In this document: piece after piece, positions 8,471-18,000 of the stretch
Position numbering within the stretch: position 1 is the first letter of the stretch
Layout: each line of letters starts with the position of its first letter
The notes under the pieces: generated by a model
Seen by the model: the letters and a program-made list of their open reading frames with translations, nothing else
Databases searched by the model: none
What the model was told of the DNA's origin: nothing
Position numbers and translations under genes: made by a program
Assembly (NCBI GenBank): GCA_964390565.1
Contig: CAYMII010000010.1
Location: 1-64,000 of the forward strand
Origin: UBA8529 sp964390565
GTDB lineage: Bacteria; Bacteroidota; Bacteroidia; Bacteroidales; Tenuifilaceae
Direction: 5' to 3'
DNA: 64,000 nucleotides

Positions 8471-9499
8471 TTAGAATAGACTTATTCCTTGTAAGCTGCA
8501 CTCGTCAATCATCTCTTTAGGCCAAACCGATGCTTGAACTTCGCCAATGTGAGCCTTGCGTAAAAGAAACATGCAAAGGCGCGATTGTCCTATACCACCA
8601 CCAATACTATCTGGCAATATCCCGCTAATCAGTTGTTTGTGAAACCATAGTTCCTTTCTGTTTGTACATTCCATCATTTCGAGTTGAGTAATCATTGCTT
8701 TTGGGTTTACCCGAATACCCATTGACGATAGTTCGAGAGCATCCTCTAAGACAGGATTCCAAACGAGGATATCACCGTTCAACCCTCTTTTCCCATCCTC
8801 ACTAAGGGTTGACCAATCGTCATAATCGGGGGCACGACCATCGTGAGGCTTGCCATCGAGAAGTGGGTAACCTATACCTTCTATGAATACTGCTCCATAC
8901 TTTTTGCATATCTCTTTTTCTCTTTGCTTAACGGTGAGAGTAGGGTAGAGGGTTGCCAAATCTTCGGAGTGGAAAAACGTTATCTCATCGGGTAAGATTG
9001 GCTCAATGTGAAACTCTTCAGATATCATAAACTCAGTTTTCTTTATCTCTTGGAAGATTTTTCTAACTGTATCTCTCAAAAATTCAGCATTACGCTGTTC
9101 TGGGTGTAAACGTTTTTCCCAATCCCATTGATCGACATATATGGAGTGGGTGGCATCTGTAATCTCATCGGGGCGGAGGGCATTCATGTCGGTGTAGATA
9201 CCCATTCCTGCTTCGATTTTTAGCGAATGAAGGGTTAAACGTTTCCACTTGGCGAGAGATTGAACGATCTCAATCTTTTGTCCATTTAGAGATTTTGCTG
9301 AGAATGAAACAGGTTTCTCTATGCCGTTTAAATCGTCGTTAATACCTAGCCCTGCTTGAACGATTACTGGTGCGGTTACTCTGCGTAATCGCAACGAAGC
9401 GGCTAGGTTCTTAGAGAAAAAATCCTTGATTAGTTCAATGGCTTTCTCAGTTTGATGCTGGCTTAACCGGCTTTTGTACGTTAATTCTTTTGTTTCCAT
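8471..9499 (-). CDS. asnA: aspartate-ammonia ligase (asparagine synthetase A)
   Basis: 342 residues, class II aminoacyl-tRNA-synthetase-like fold. AsnA makes asparagine from aspartate, ammonia and ATP. Family stretches include GLGINDDLNGIEKPVSF, the YVDQWDWEK segment, and the C-terminal GGGIGQSRLCMFLL with the ATP-binding Arg. The 5' region carries two Asn-rich leader peptides each followed by a terminator (9526-9836), so expression should rise when charged tRNA-Asn falls, which fits the product exactly. Confidence 0.97.
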   Translation of the reverse strand: METKELTYKSRLSQHQTEKAIELIKDFFSKNLAASLRLRRVTAPVIVQAGLGINDDLNGIEKPVSFSAKSLNGQKIEIVQSLAKWKRLTLHSLKIEAGMGIYTDMNALRPDEITDATHSIYVDQWDWEKRLHPEQRNAEFLRDTVRKIFQEIKKTEFMISEEFHIEPILPDEITFFHSEDLATLYPTLTVKQREKEICKKYGAVFIEGIGYPLLDGKPHDGRAPDYDDWSTLSEDGKRGLNGDILVWNPVLEDALELSSMGIRVNPKAMITQLEMMECTNRKELWFHKQLISGILPDSIGGGIGQSRLCMFLLRKAHIGEVQASVWPKEMIDECSLQGISLF

Positions 9500-9525
9500 T
9501 TTTAAAAGATTTTTAAGTTAATAAT

Positions 9526-9557
9526 TAAAAACCCTTCTCCGGTATTCGGGAAGGGTT
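9526..9557 (-). terminator. attenuator terminator 2 of asnA
   Basis: Read on the minus strand, arm AACCCTTCCCG and arm CGGAGAAGGGTT pair (one bulge) and are followed by a T run at 9530-9526. It sits between leader peptide 2 and the asnA start. The left arm can alternatively pair with GGGAATGGTT (9584-9575) inside leader 2, with one mismatch in ten, which would prevent termination. Confidence 0.85.
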
Positions 9558-9568
9558 AAGTAAAAGAC

Positions 9569-9631
9569 TTATATAACCATTCCCAAGGGTGGTGGACGAT
9601 TATTGTTATTATTATTTAGGTTTTGGCTCAT
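9569..9631 (-). CDS. asnA leader peptide 2 (Asn-rich)
   Basis: A 20-residue frame starting at ATG 9631 and ending TAA at 9571-9569. It begins MSQNL, then six Asn codons in a row (AAT AAT AAT AAC AAT AAT), then RPPPLGMVI. Seven of 20 residues are Asn. Its last codons contain GGGAATGGTT, complementary to the left arm of terminator 2. Ribosome stalling at the Asn run for lack of charged tRNA-Asn would leave this segment free to act as antiterminator. Too short for normal gene callers. Confidence 0.85.
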   Translation of the reverse strand: MSQNLNNNNNNRPPPLGMVI

Positions 9632-9647
9632 TCTCTTTTTTATGAAA

Positions 9648-9677
9648 TAAAAAAACCTTCCCGTTTCGGGGAAGGTT
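9648..9677 (-). terminator. attenuator terminator 1 of asnA
   Basis: On the minus strand AACCTTCCC pairs with GGGAAGGTT around a CGAAAC loop, followed by seven T. It lies 29 bases after the stop of leader peptide 1. The left arm can alternatively pair with GGGAAGGT (9723-9716) inside leader 1. Confidence 0.88.
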
Positions 9678-9706
9678 CGTTATGATGCTTTTATTTTATT
9701 TGCCAA

Positions 9707-9784
9707 TCAAACAATACCTTCCCAGTTCTTCCAATTATTATTGAAAGAATTATTAGTAAGGTTATTATTGATTTGGTAGTTCAT
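9707..9784 (-). CDS. asnA leader peptide 1 (Asn-rich)
   Basis: A 25-residue frame from ATG 9784 to TGA at 9709-9707. It starts MNYQINNNLTNN and continues with a second triple-Asn group before WKNWEGIV; ten of 25 residues are Asn. The codons for Trp-Glu-Gly hold GGGAAGGT, an exact copy of the core of the right arm of terminator 1, so this segment can compete for the left arm. A ribosome halted at the Asn codons would leave it free (antitermination); one reaching the stop codon would cover it (termination). This is classic amino-acid attenuation logic. Confidence 0.85.
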   Translation of the reverse strand: MNYQINNNLTNNSFNNNWKNWEGIV

Positions 9785-9828
9785 CTCTGTTTCAATTGTA
9801 TTGCAATGTAATAAAGATAAATGAAATT

Positions 9829-9836
9829 CAAAATTA
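9829..9836 (-). promoter_or_regulatory. candidate Bacteroidota -7 box for the asnA leader transcript
   Basis: On the minus strand TAATTTTG matches TAnnTTTG and lies about 45 bases upstream of leader peptide 1, just after the stop of the OsmC gene. No convincing -33 TTTG is at the expected distance, so this is a candidate only. Confidence 0.4.
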
Positions 9837-9853
9837 TCTGATATCAAGTATCT

Positions 9854-10276
9854 CTATATATTATTCACCCTTATCTCATAGGTAACTTTCATGGCTTTTT
9901 TATAAACTGCGTTTACCCCACAATACCTTTCCTCTGAAAGACTAACAGCCTTCTCGAGTTTTTCCACAGGTAAATCTTTGCCTGTAAACTCGTATATTAA
10001 CTTTATCTCGGTATAGTGTTTTGGATGCTCCTCTGTTTGCTGAGCCTCCACCCAAATACGAAACTTGCTAATTTCAACTCGCATTTTTGCAAGTATTGAA
10101 ACAACATCCATCCCGGTACATCCGGCTAATGCTGCAAGCATTAATGGTTTTGGGCGTGGGCCTGCATTTGTTCCGCCATTAGCCTCTGCTGCATCCATTA
10201 TCAGTTTATGACCGAAAAGTTCGGTTTCAAACATCATTCCGTTTTGCCAGTCGGCATGTATAGTAACTTTTTCCAT
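9854..10276 (-). CDS. OsmC family protein
   Basis: 140 residues of the OsmC/Ohr fold. The two conserved Cys are in LAALAGCTGMDVVSIL and ERYCGVNAVY, matching the OsmC-like YhfA group, which reduces organic or fatty-acid hydroperoxides using a dithiol. The SxxxRYCGVNA form is the usual one. Genes upstream (DUF3667) and downstream (asnA) are on the same strand but look independently transcribed. Confidence 0.9.
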   Translation of the reverse strand: MEKVTIHADWQNGMMFETELFGHKLIMDAAEANGGTNAGPRPKPLMLAALAGCTGMDVVSILAKMRVEISKFRIWVEAQQTEEHPKHYTEIKLIYEFTGKDLPVEKLEKAVSLSEERYCGVNAVYKKAMKVTYEIRVNNI

Positions 10277-10323
10277 ATCAGTTTTTTATTATCTAACAGT
10301 AAAGTTAAGCGAAAGTTTACAAG

Positions 10324-11535
10324 TTAGGCAAGAAACCCATAGGCAACAGCCAGTATTGTTAATATTAAACTTATTAAAAAATAAGGGATTGACATCAATA
10401 AAAATTTAGCAATGGTTTTTCCCCATGATTGCCCGTAGTTATTTTTCAACGATGAGACAAGATAAATCAAGCAAGCCAGTATTGCCCATCCCCACAATTT
10501 TCCACCAAAGCTGTCGCTTATAAATATTTGAATAGTAAGTATTATGCTAAAGATAATGAAGAAAATGGTGTGTATATGTATCGAGAAAATCAAGTGCTCG
10601 TAGTAGTATTTCTTACGGTAGAATATTAGCAAAAGAAGAATTGCAGTTAATGGCATCATGATAAACATGGTAAACGAGATGCTTTTGATTATTGCATGGG
10701 TAATATCTTTTATATCATCCTTATTTTTGAAATCGTATTTGCACATCTTCTTAACCATTTGCCTGTTAAACCAGTTAGGGTTCTCGTTTTTAGATTTTAG
10801 AAGCGAATCAACTTGATCGTCGGAATAGTTATGGATATTTTGCTTGAATTGCTCGTACTCCTCTTTTGTTGAGAATTCCACATTACCATAAACACTGTAT
10901 TTTGGCTTAACTGAATCAAGTACGGGAGCATTTGTAGGAATTAGGGCAAGAGCTTCACGTAGTTTTTTTCGGGTAACTATTGAAGTGTCAATGTCTTCTT
11001 TTTCAAGAAGTTTAATAATTACTGAATCGGGAGATTCTTTTAATTTTTTTAATTCTTTCTTTAATGAATCTTTCGATGTGTAATCAAATTCAATTAATCT
11101 AATATCATTTGAGTCCTTGCTGTGGTATATCTTTTTATTACCTAGCAGTTCATTGAGGGTTATATCCTCAGACTCATTAATGCTTACAATTGATTTGCTG
11201 TCAGCATCTATAGCATGGTCGCTTAATTTTCCTAGTAAAAGGAAAAATATAAAGCTGACAAAAACGTAAAACTTAACGGGGGGGATATACCTCGCTCTTT
11301 TCCCATCAAGGCAATCTAGGGTTATTCTTCCTGGTTTTGAGAACGATGCCTTAATGGTATTCCATATTTTTGCATCGAAATGAAAAAAATCTTCAAAAAC
11401 CTCAAAAATCAAGTGTTTTACAGGTATTTTGTTGGTGTTATTCTCCTGTCCACAGTTGGGGCAATAGTTATCTTCGGGGCGAAGGCTAAATTTACAATTC
11501 AGGCAAGTGTCTGATTTTCTTCTGTTTTTCGACAT
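10324..11535 (-). CDS. DUF3667 domain membrane protein
   Basis: 403 residues. The N-terminus is a zinc ribbon (CLNCKFSL...YCPNCGQEN), followed by the DUF3667 signature EVFEDFFHFDAKIWNT and a first hydrophobic helix near residues 85-100 (VKFYVFVSFIFFLLLG). A charged soluble stretch follows, then about four transmembrane helices in the last 130 residues. The family is common in Bacteroidota and has no known function. Monocistronic by appearance. Confidence 0.85.
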   Translation of the reverse strand: MSKNRRKSDTCLNCKFSLRPEDNYCPNCGQENNTNKIPVKHLIFEVFEDFFHFDAKIWNTIKASFSKPGRITLDCLDGKRARYIPPVKFYVFVSFIFFLLLGKLSDHAIDADSKSIVSINESEDITLNELLGNKKIYHSKDSNDIRLIEFDYTSKDSLKKELKKLKESPDSVIIKLLEKEDIDTSIVTRKKLREALALIPTNAPVLDSVKPKYSVYGNVEFSTKEEYEQFKQNIHNYSDDQVDSLLKSKNENPNWFNRQMVKKMCKYDFKNKDDIKDITHAIIKSISFTMFIMMPLTAILLLLIFYRKKYYYEHLIFSIHIHTIFFIIFSIILTIQIFISDSFGGKLWGWAILACLIYLVSSLKNNYGQSWGKTIAKFLLMSIPYFLISLILTILAVAYGFLA

Positions 11536-11603
11536 TTTTAATGCTATTTTCTATATTTAATAATGGATTTATTGCAAAGCTATCTAATAAATTTATAATA
11601 AAG

Positions 11604-11635
11604 AAAAACCCTCAGGCTTTATTTTCCTGAGGGTT
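11604..11635 (-). terminator. intrinsic terminator of the 1077-residue oxidoreductase gene
   Basis: Ten-bp perfect stem (AACCCTCAGG / CCTGAGGGTT) with a 9-base loop; on the minus strand it is followed by a T-rich tract. It begins 20 bases after the stop of the gene ending at 11655. Confidence 0.88.
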
Positions 11636-11654
11636 CATTATAAAAATCAAACTA

Positions 11655-14600
11655 CTACTTAAACGCTTTTTCAGGCAATCCATCACCTTCAAGACCTAGT
11701 CTTTTGAAGTATTCCGGAACTGGCTTACCAGTTAGCGCATTAACGTACATTCTTGCAAGTTCCATACCTAACATGAAACCTTGTCCGCGTAAGCCAAGGA
11801 ATAGTCCATGCTTTGGATCGATGTACATGCGTGGCTCAACGTAGTAACCAGCCCAAACTGCTTGGAATCCAACTGAGCTTAGCTCAGGAATCCATCCCGA
11901 GAATACTTCGGATGCAATCTCAAGAAATTCCTCAGAGTTAAACTTAAGATTCTTATCAGATTCTTGAGGATCGGTTGCAGGTGAAGCACATCCAATGATT
12001 TGGCCTGTCTCGGCGAGTTGTTGTCCGTAAACAGCAACAAACCCTTTGTATTTACGACGATCGATAAGCATTCCTAGTGGATCGCCATTAACGCCCATCC
12101 AAGGCAAGCGACGGGTAATAAACGCTTGGTGCTTAACAGGATAAATTCCAAGTTCATGTCCTAGCATGCGAGCTACATTGCCGCCTGTTGGACCGAGTGC
12201 GTTTACAAACTCATCGGCGTGGTATTCGATATATTTCTTATCGTGGTCGCGAACAAGAACAACGTATTTATTGCCATCCTTATGAACGCTAATTAGCTCG
12301 CAATCTTCTTTTACAATACCACCTTTGCTTATACCAATATTACGAAGTAAATCAACAGTTTTACCTGGTGTTGCTTGCCAGCAATCCTTTGTAATACAAG
12401 CTGCTTGGTATGTTTTAAGGTTTGTGTTAAAGTAAGGAGATATCTCTTTTCTGTAATCTTTTGGATCTACCATATAAGCATTACTCCAAGCCATTGATGC
12501 CTCTAGCGCTTTGTAAGTTGCATCGTCGTGAGCAAAGTTTACATAGTTGATTAATCTGTAATCGATGTTGCTAAGTTTATTTATCTCCTTAAAGATTTGA
12601 TGGCTGTTTGACGCTATCTCAGCAATCTCAGGTAGAGAGAAAGCGGTACGACCACCTGCAATATTACGCCACGAAGCACCACGTCCGTAGTTTAGAAGAA
12701 CAGGAGCCATTCCTGCTTCGGCCATATAGCGGAATAGAGCGCTACCAGCAATACCACCACCAGCAATAAGGCTTTTTACTTTGATAACTTCAGCCTTCTT
12801 CCCGTTAATTCCTGTGATGTACGTAGGATGAACATCTTTTGGGTAAAGTTCGCCCATCGAAACCTGATTGCTCAACGGTCCGCGTGGTGTAGCATCACCA
12901 ACAATTTGAATACCCTTTGGAATTAAAGCAGTTTTTAATCGCTTAATGCAACGTTTCCCACGACAAGCGCCCATACCCAAACGGGTTGTATGCTTAACCT
13001 CATCGGCAGAGATGAATTTGCGATCGCCAATAGTTTCGAGGATTTCGTCCATGCTTACGTCATCGCAGTGACAAACGTAGGTTTTCTCCTCCGGTTTGTA
13101 TGTTGTTTTTGTAAGTCTAACAGGATTTGGATAGTTGCTCTTTACAATGAATCCACGAACGTTGATTAGCTCATCGCCATGAATGGTAAGCGATTTAACA
13201 CGAGCAATGTTGGTCTTATTGGGTTTGCGAAGAATCTTCTCGATAACACCTTCGCCAATTTTATTTCCATTGTTATCAACGAGGAAAACCTCAGAACCTT
13301 CGTTTACTTCGTATTCGATAGGTAAGAATAACCAATCTTTTGCATAATGATATCCGAAGATAGCCAGACCGGGGCATTGGTAAACGCAATCCATACAGCC
13401 AATACACTTCTCGAAGTCGATTTGAGGAACTGTACTTGTTGATGTTTTGGTAATCGCACCATGAGGACAAGCAAATTCGCAAGGGTTACATGCAAATCCG
13501 TAAAGGCAATCGATTTGAACGAATGGCTTCTTAGTTTTACGTTCTTCGCTTGGTTTATATGGGTTTTCGATAACTCTTGTAGGATGTTGTTGGCTATCGA
13601 TATACTCTTTGCTAATTGATAAATAGGTGTCGTAGTTGCAACGCTCGCCCATCTCCTGAAGAATCTCGTAAGCAACTTGCTTTCCACGGACTACAGCGCT
13701 TGTACCTTCGCCGATACGAATTGCATCACCAGCTCCATAGCAGTTACGGCCGAAAATCTCGTTACCCTTAATTAGTAGTTGATCATCTGGAACAAGACCT
13801 GTGCAGATGTTGATTGCATCAATATCCTCAACAATTTGCTCGGTACCAGGGATTGGCTTAAAATCTTTACAATCGGCAATGATAGCGCCTACTATTCCAG
13901 TGCGAGTTTCGTTTGGTAAGGCTTTAATTAAGATCTTGCTAAGCATTACAGGTATACCCAAACGACGTACTCTGTTTGCTTGAACTGGGAAACCGCCCTC
14001 GCGAGGCATAGCCTCAATAATTGCTTTTACATTTGCGCCAGCTTGCATTAGCTGGTAGCTGGTTAGGTAACCAATGTTTCCAGCCCCAACGGTCAAAACG
14101 TTTTTACCAAGAAGTGTAAACTCTTGGTTCATCATCTTTTGAACAACGGCAGCAGTGTAAACACCTGGTAAATCGTCATTCTCGAAGGTAGGCATGAAAG
14201 GAACTGCACCAGTTGCAATTACTAGATGATCAGCCTCAATATAGTAGATCTCGTCGGTTTTTACATTCTTAATAGCAATGCGTTTACCTTCAAGGATATC
14301 CCACACTGTACTATCAAGGAAAATTCCTTCGTGATTTTCGCCAGCTAATGTTTTTGCGATATCGAAGCCGCGCATACCCCCAAATTTCTTTTCCTTTTCG
14401 AAAAAGAAGAACTGGTGTGTTTGCATGTTAAACTGACCGCCAATGGTGGAGTTATTATCAACAACGATGTTTTCGATACCATGTTGTAATAAAATCTCTC
14501 TAGCAGCAAGACCAGCAGGACCAGCTCCGATAATGGCTACAGATGTTTTGTAAATTTTTGTTGATAGCTGTTTATTAGGTGCTTTAACGCTAGGAGTGTA

Positions 14601-14888
14601 CTCCTTTGGAATTTCTCGTACCTCTTTAACTCCATCAACTGTAGTTATACAAATACGTTTAATTTGGCCATCAACGAGCATTTCGCAAGCACCACATTTG
14701 CCAATGCCGCACTCAAGACTACGTTCGCGATTTTCGACGCTGTGGCTATGAACAGGATAGCCTGCCTGATGAAGTGCAGCAGCAATTGTAAACCCTTCTT
14801 CTCCTTTAATCTCTTTCCCATCGAATTTGAAAGAAACCAAATTCCTTTTTGGAACATCAAGAATAGGGTGATTTTCTATTTTATGCAT
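11655..14888 (-). CDS. fused 2Fe-2S / FAD / 4Fe-4S / BFD / FAD amine-type dehydrogenase
   Basis: A 1077-residue single chain that joins modules normally found as separate subunits of HcnABC-, opine- or proline-dehydrogenase-type enzymes. In order: [2Fe-2S] domain with C60, C65, C68, C80; NAD(P)/FAD disulfide-reductase-like domain with IIGAGPAGLAAR near 120; two 4Fe-4S sets near 460 (CLYGFACNPCEFAC) and 497 (CIGCMDCVYQC); a BFD-like [2Fe-2S] domain near 605-650 (CHCDD, GACRGKRC); and a second FAD amino-acid-oxidase-like domain from about 705 (LIAGGGIAGS). No signal peptide, so cytoplasmic. It likely oxidises an amino or imino acid and passes electrons on through the clusters; the substrate cannot be read from the sequence. 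Confidence 0.85.
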   Translation of the reverse strand: MHKIENHPILDVPKRNLVSFKFDGKEIKGEEGFTIAAALHQAGYPVHSHSVENRERSLECGIGKCGACEMLVDGQIKRICITTVDGVKEVREIPKEYTPSVKAPNKQLSTKIYKTSVAIIGAGPAGLAAREILLQHGIENIVVDNNSTIGGQFNMQTHQFFFFEKEKKFGGMRGFDIAKTLAGENHEGIFLDSTVWDILEGKRIAIKNVKTDEIYYIEADHLVIATGAVPFMPTFENDDLPGVYTAAVVQKMMNQEFTLLGKNVLTVGAGNIGYLTSYQLMQAGANVKAIIEAMPREGGFPVQANRVRRLGIPVMLSKILIKALPNETRTGIVGAIIADCKDFKPIPGTEQIVEDIDAINICTGLVPDDQLLIKGNEIFGRNCYGAGDAIRIGEGTSAVVRGKQVAYEILQEMGERCNYDTYLSISKEYIDSQQHPTRVIENPYKPSEERKTKKPFVQIDCLYGFACNPCEFACPHGAITKTSTSTVPQIDFEKCIGCMDCVYQCPGLAIFGYHYAKDWLFLPIEYEVNEGSEVFLVDNNGNKIGEGVIEKILRKPNKTNIARVKSLTIHGDELINVRGFIVKSNYPNPVRLTKTTYKPEEKTYVCHCDDVSMDEILETIGDRKFISADEVKHTTRLGMGACRGKRCIKRLKTALIPKGIQIVGDATPRGPLSNQVSMGELYPKDVHPTYITGINGKKAEVIKVKSLIAGGGIAGSALFRYMAEAGMAPVLLNYGRGASWRNIAGGRTAFSLPEIAEIASNSHQIFKEINKLSNIDYRLINYVNFAHDDATYKALEASMAWSNAYMVDPKDYRKEISPYFNTNLKTYQAACITKDCWQATPGKTVDLLRNIGISKGGIVKEDCELISVHKDGNKYVVLVRDHDKKYIEYHADEFVNALGPTGGNVARMLGHELGIYPVKHQAFITRRLPWMGVNGDPLGMLIDRRKYKGFVAVYGQQLAETGQIIGCASPATDPQESDKNLKFNSEEFLEIASEVFSGWIPELSSVGFQAVWAGYYVEPRMYIDPKHGLFLGLRGQGFMLGMELARMYVNALTGKPVPEYFKRLGLEGDGLPEKAFK

Positions 14889-15019
14889 TTTTACAAGTAT
14901 TTTGTTAATAGCAAATGATTAAAATTCAGGATTCGAAAGTAAAGTTGATCTGTTTAATTGTCAATGATTATTGTCAGCATTGAATATGAGAAAAGGTTGC
15001 TTTGGGTAAATATTAATCA

Positions 15020-15052
15020 ATAAAAAAGGGATTGCTAAGAATGCAATCCCTT
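15020..15052 (-). terminator. intrinsic terminator of the 2209-residue surface protein gene
   Basis: Perfect 10-bp stem AAGGGATTGC / GCAATCCCTT with a 7-base loop and, on the minus strand, a run of T. Located 22 bases after the stop codon of the gene ending at 15075. Confidence 0.88.
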
Positions 15053-15074
15053 AAAAGTATTTGATTTTACATTG

Positions 15075-18000
15075 CTAATGCTGAACTATCACTTTAAAAA
15101 CTGCGTTTCCCTTACCATTTCCGACTTTAAGTAGGTATAAGCCAGAGTTGAATCCTTTTACATCGATTTTATCACTATAAAAAAGGGTATGATCCGTTTT
15201 TATATTCTTAACTATTTGCCCACTGGGGTTGATTAGGTCAATTGTAAAAGATTCGTTTTTATCAGTTTCAATTTTAATAGAAAGCTCATTATTGACCGGA
15301 TTTGGGAAGTAGGTGACTTTTGCATTTGATCCTGGAATTGTTTCAACAGCTGTAAGATTTGCAATAACTATTGTATCAGTTGTACTACAACCTGTTGTTG
15401 GGCTAGTGACTGTAAGCCAATATTTCCCGTATGTAGAAACCTGTATTGATGCATTTGTGCTTCCTGTATTCCATGAATAGGTTACACCACTTATACCCGA
15501 TAAAAGTTGATAAGGTAAACTAGTTTTAATGGTATCACTACTAAAAGCAAATACTGGGTTGGCATTTATTATTACAGGGTAATTAGTTGATGTACCACTT
15601 ACACTATTTATAATTGTTTTAAAATAAAGGGTATAAGTTTGTGGGTCTAATATAGCTTTTTGATTAAAAGTAAAATTACGGGTTTGGTTAGTTGCCAAGT
15701 CAGAAGTAAGAGTTAGTGTTTGTACAACTGGAGTGTTTGTATTTACTTGATAAGAAACATCAATAGTTTGTCCAGATGTTAATGTGCTTGAACCTAGATT
15801 CTTTAATGTTATTGTAATGGTTTGCCCTTCTGAATTATAACAGTTTGTTAGGGGTGATGCTAACGGCGATACAAGTGCAGTAGCCTGCACATCAACATTC
15901 TCTTGCCAGGTTAAAACAACTTCATCATAACCTGTACATCCATTTCCATCGGTAACTGTAACAGAGTAAGTGCCTGTTTGATTTGCAGTAAATGTTGGAT
16001 TTGTAGTGTTATCATGCCATAGGTAACTGCTAAATGTTCCGGGGTTAAGAACTGTTGGAGTTGATATGAAACGATCTAGCCCAAGATTAGGCACAGGAGC
16101 ACCTTGAGTTCTAACGCTATAGATCTTGGTGTTATTTGACAATGAATTATCGTTTTTTAACTTGGCCGAGATTTCAAGTAAATAGTCTCCAACGGTGGCT
16201 AAATTTGGTTTATAAGTAAAAGTATAATTAACTGAACTGCCCGCTGCAAGATTGCTTATAAGAACAAAACTCTCTGTTGCAACCAGAGTTGATGCAACTT
16301 TTAGCGTTAAAGGAATCGATGTTCCGGAAGGAATAATATTATTGCCCTCATTCTTTAGGCTAACGGTTATTGTTTGAGTTGTTGAAAGAGCGCAGTTAAC
16401 GGCCAGAGGTGTTACTAGTGACTCAATGGAAAGATCATGCAAAAATTTTACATAAACGCTATCCTTGCCTTTGCAATTGTTTGTATTGGTAACTTCAACC
16501 CAATATTGTCCTGATGTATTAATATTAAGCGTTTGTGATGTTGCCCCGGTATTCCATAGGTAGCTACTAAATCCACTACCCGCATCGAGCGTTGTATCGG
16601 CTTTAACGATTTCAATGGTATCAACATTAAACTGGTTGTAAAGCATTGCAGGGTATGAACGAACGGTAGAGAACAGGGTATCATTAATATTACGCATATC
16701 GCCAGTCATTTTCACCCAAGCCTTTATCGAGTATTCAATATTATTAGGAAAACTCATGGTGTTTGTAAGGTCGAAGGTGCGAGTTTGTTCAGCAGCTAGG
16801 TTCGAGCTTAGAGTGAAATTTTGCGTTCCAGTTGCAATGGTTGTATTTGGCGGGGCAATTTGCCTGAATTCTATGGTTAACTCTTTTCCCGATGCTATTG
16901 CCACCGAGCCAGTATTCTCAACCGTAACCCTTACCGGCTCGGTTAAAGAAAGCCCACAACCCGTGTTGGGTTTATCGAGCGTTTTCAAAGAGATGTCTTC
17001 AACTACAAACGTTAAGGTAATTTCGTTTGATGTACCATCGCAACCGTTATAATCAACAACGTTAACCTTGTAGTTTCCTGTTTTATCAGCTATGTAAACC
17101 GAGTCAATCCCATCTGAATCACCATTAAATAACCATTCGTAAGAAGCATAGTCACCACCAGTTCTAAGGGTGTCTTTATAAGCATATACAGTTCTGTTAG
17201 AACCTAAATTAACCGAGGGGTAACCGGTGGAGTAAACCGTTTTGTTGAGCGTATTATTTGCGGCAACAACATCAGCAGAGGTAGAAATATTTACCTGAAT
17301 GGTTGTTGTCGTTTTACTCAATAGGTTTAGCGTATTAGTAAGGGTTATGTCCCTTATTGCCCCAGCGCCAAAATCGCCTTGCAAGGTTTTATTTTCGGTA
17401 AACGTTAATTCCCCATCAACATAAATATCAACGGTATATGGCGTTAATGATGGGTAAATGAAATTCCCTTTGTTGGCAATGGTGATTGTAACAGGAGTGT
17501 TGCTGGTAAGTTCGCACTTATTGGCGGGTGATTTTATAGCATCAATAGCCATATCATCTGAAATTATTGTTAACGAAGCGGTATCCTTACATCCCACCTG
17601 CGCTAAGCCTTCGTAAGCAATTACATGTAGCGTTCTACCTGGGGGAGAGTTTTCAATTTTATACAGGGAGTCGTACCCAATGCTTGTCATGTATGGGTCT
17701 TTCCATTCATACGATCTTACATCGCTACTATAAATAGGTGATACATAGTATGGGGTTGATCCGAAAACTCTTGATATGGTCGAGGGGTTAAATGACACGG
17801 TTGGGCTTAACCGTTTTTCAAACGACTTTTCAATATGATTATTGCTTGATGTTGGATCGTTTGCAATTAATGCTGTTACATTGATAAATCCTTCACCATT
17901 GGGCATTTTAACGGGATTGTCGAAAGAGAAAGTTCTTGAATCACCTGCATTTAAGGCTGTTGTTAGAGTGAAATCTTTACTTACGCTTTCTTCTGGAGTA

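Noticed and set aside
13304..13687. A 127-codon second frame inside the fused oxidoreductase
   Set aside because: It overlaps the conserved 4Fe-4S region on the same strand in another frame and lacks family features.
11655..14888. Hydrogen cyanide synthase (HcnABC)
   Set aside because: The domain architecture is shared with proline, opine and sarcosine enzymes; nothing in the sequence fixes glycine as substrate.
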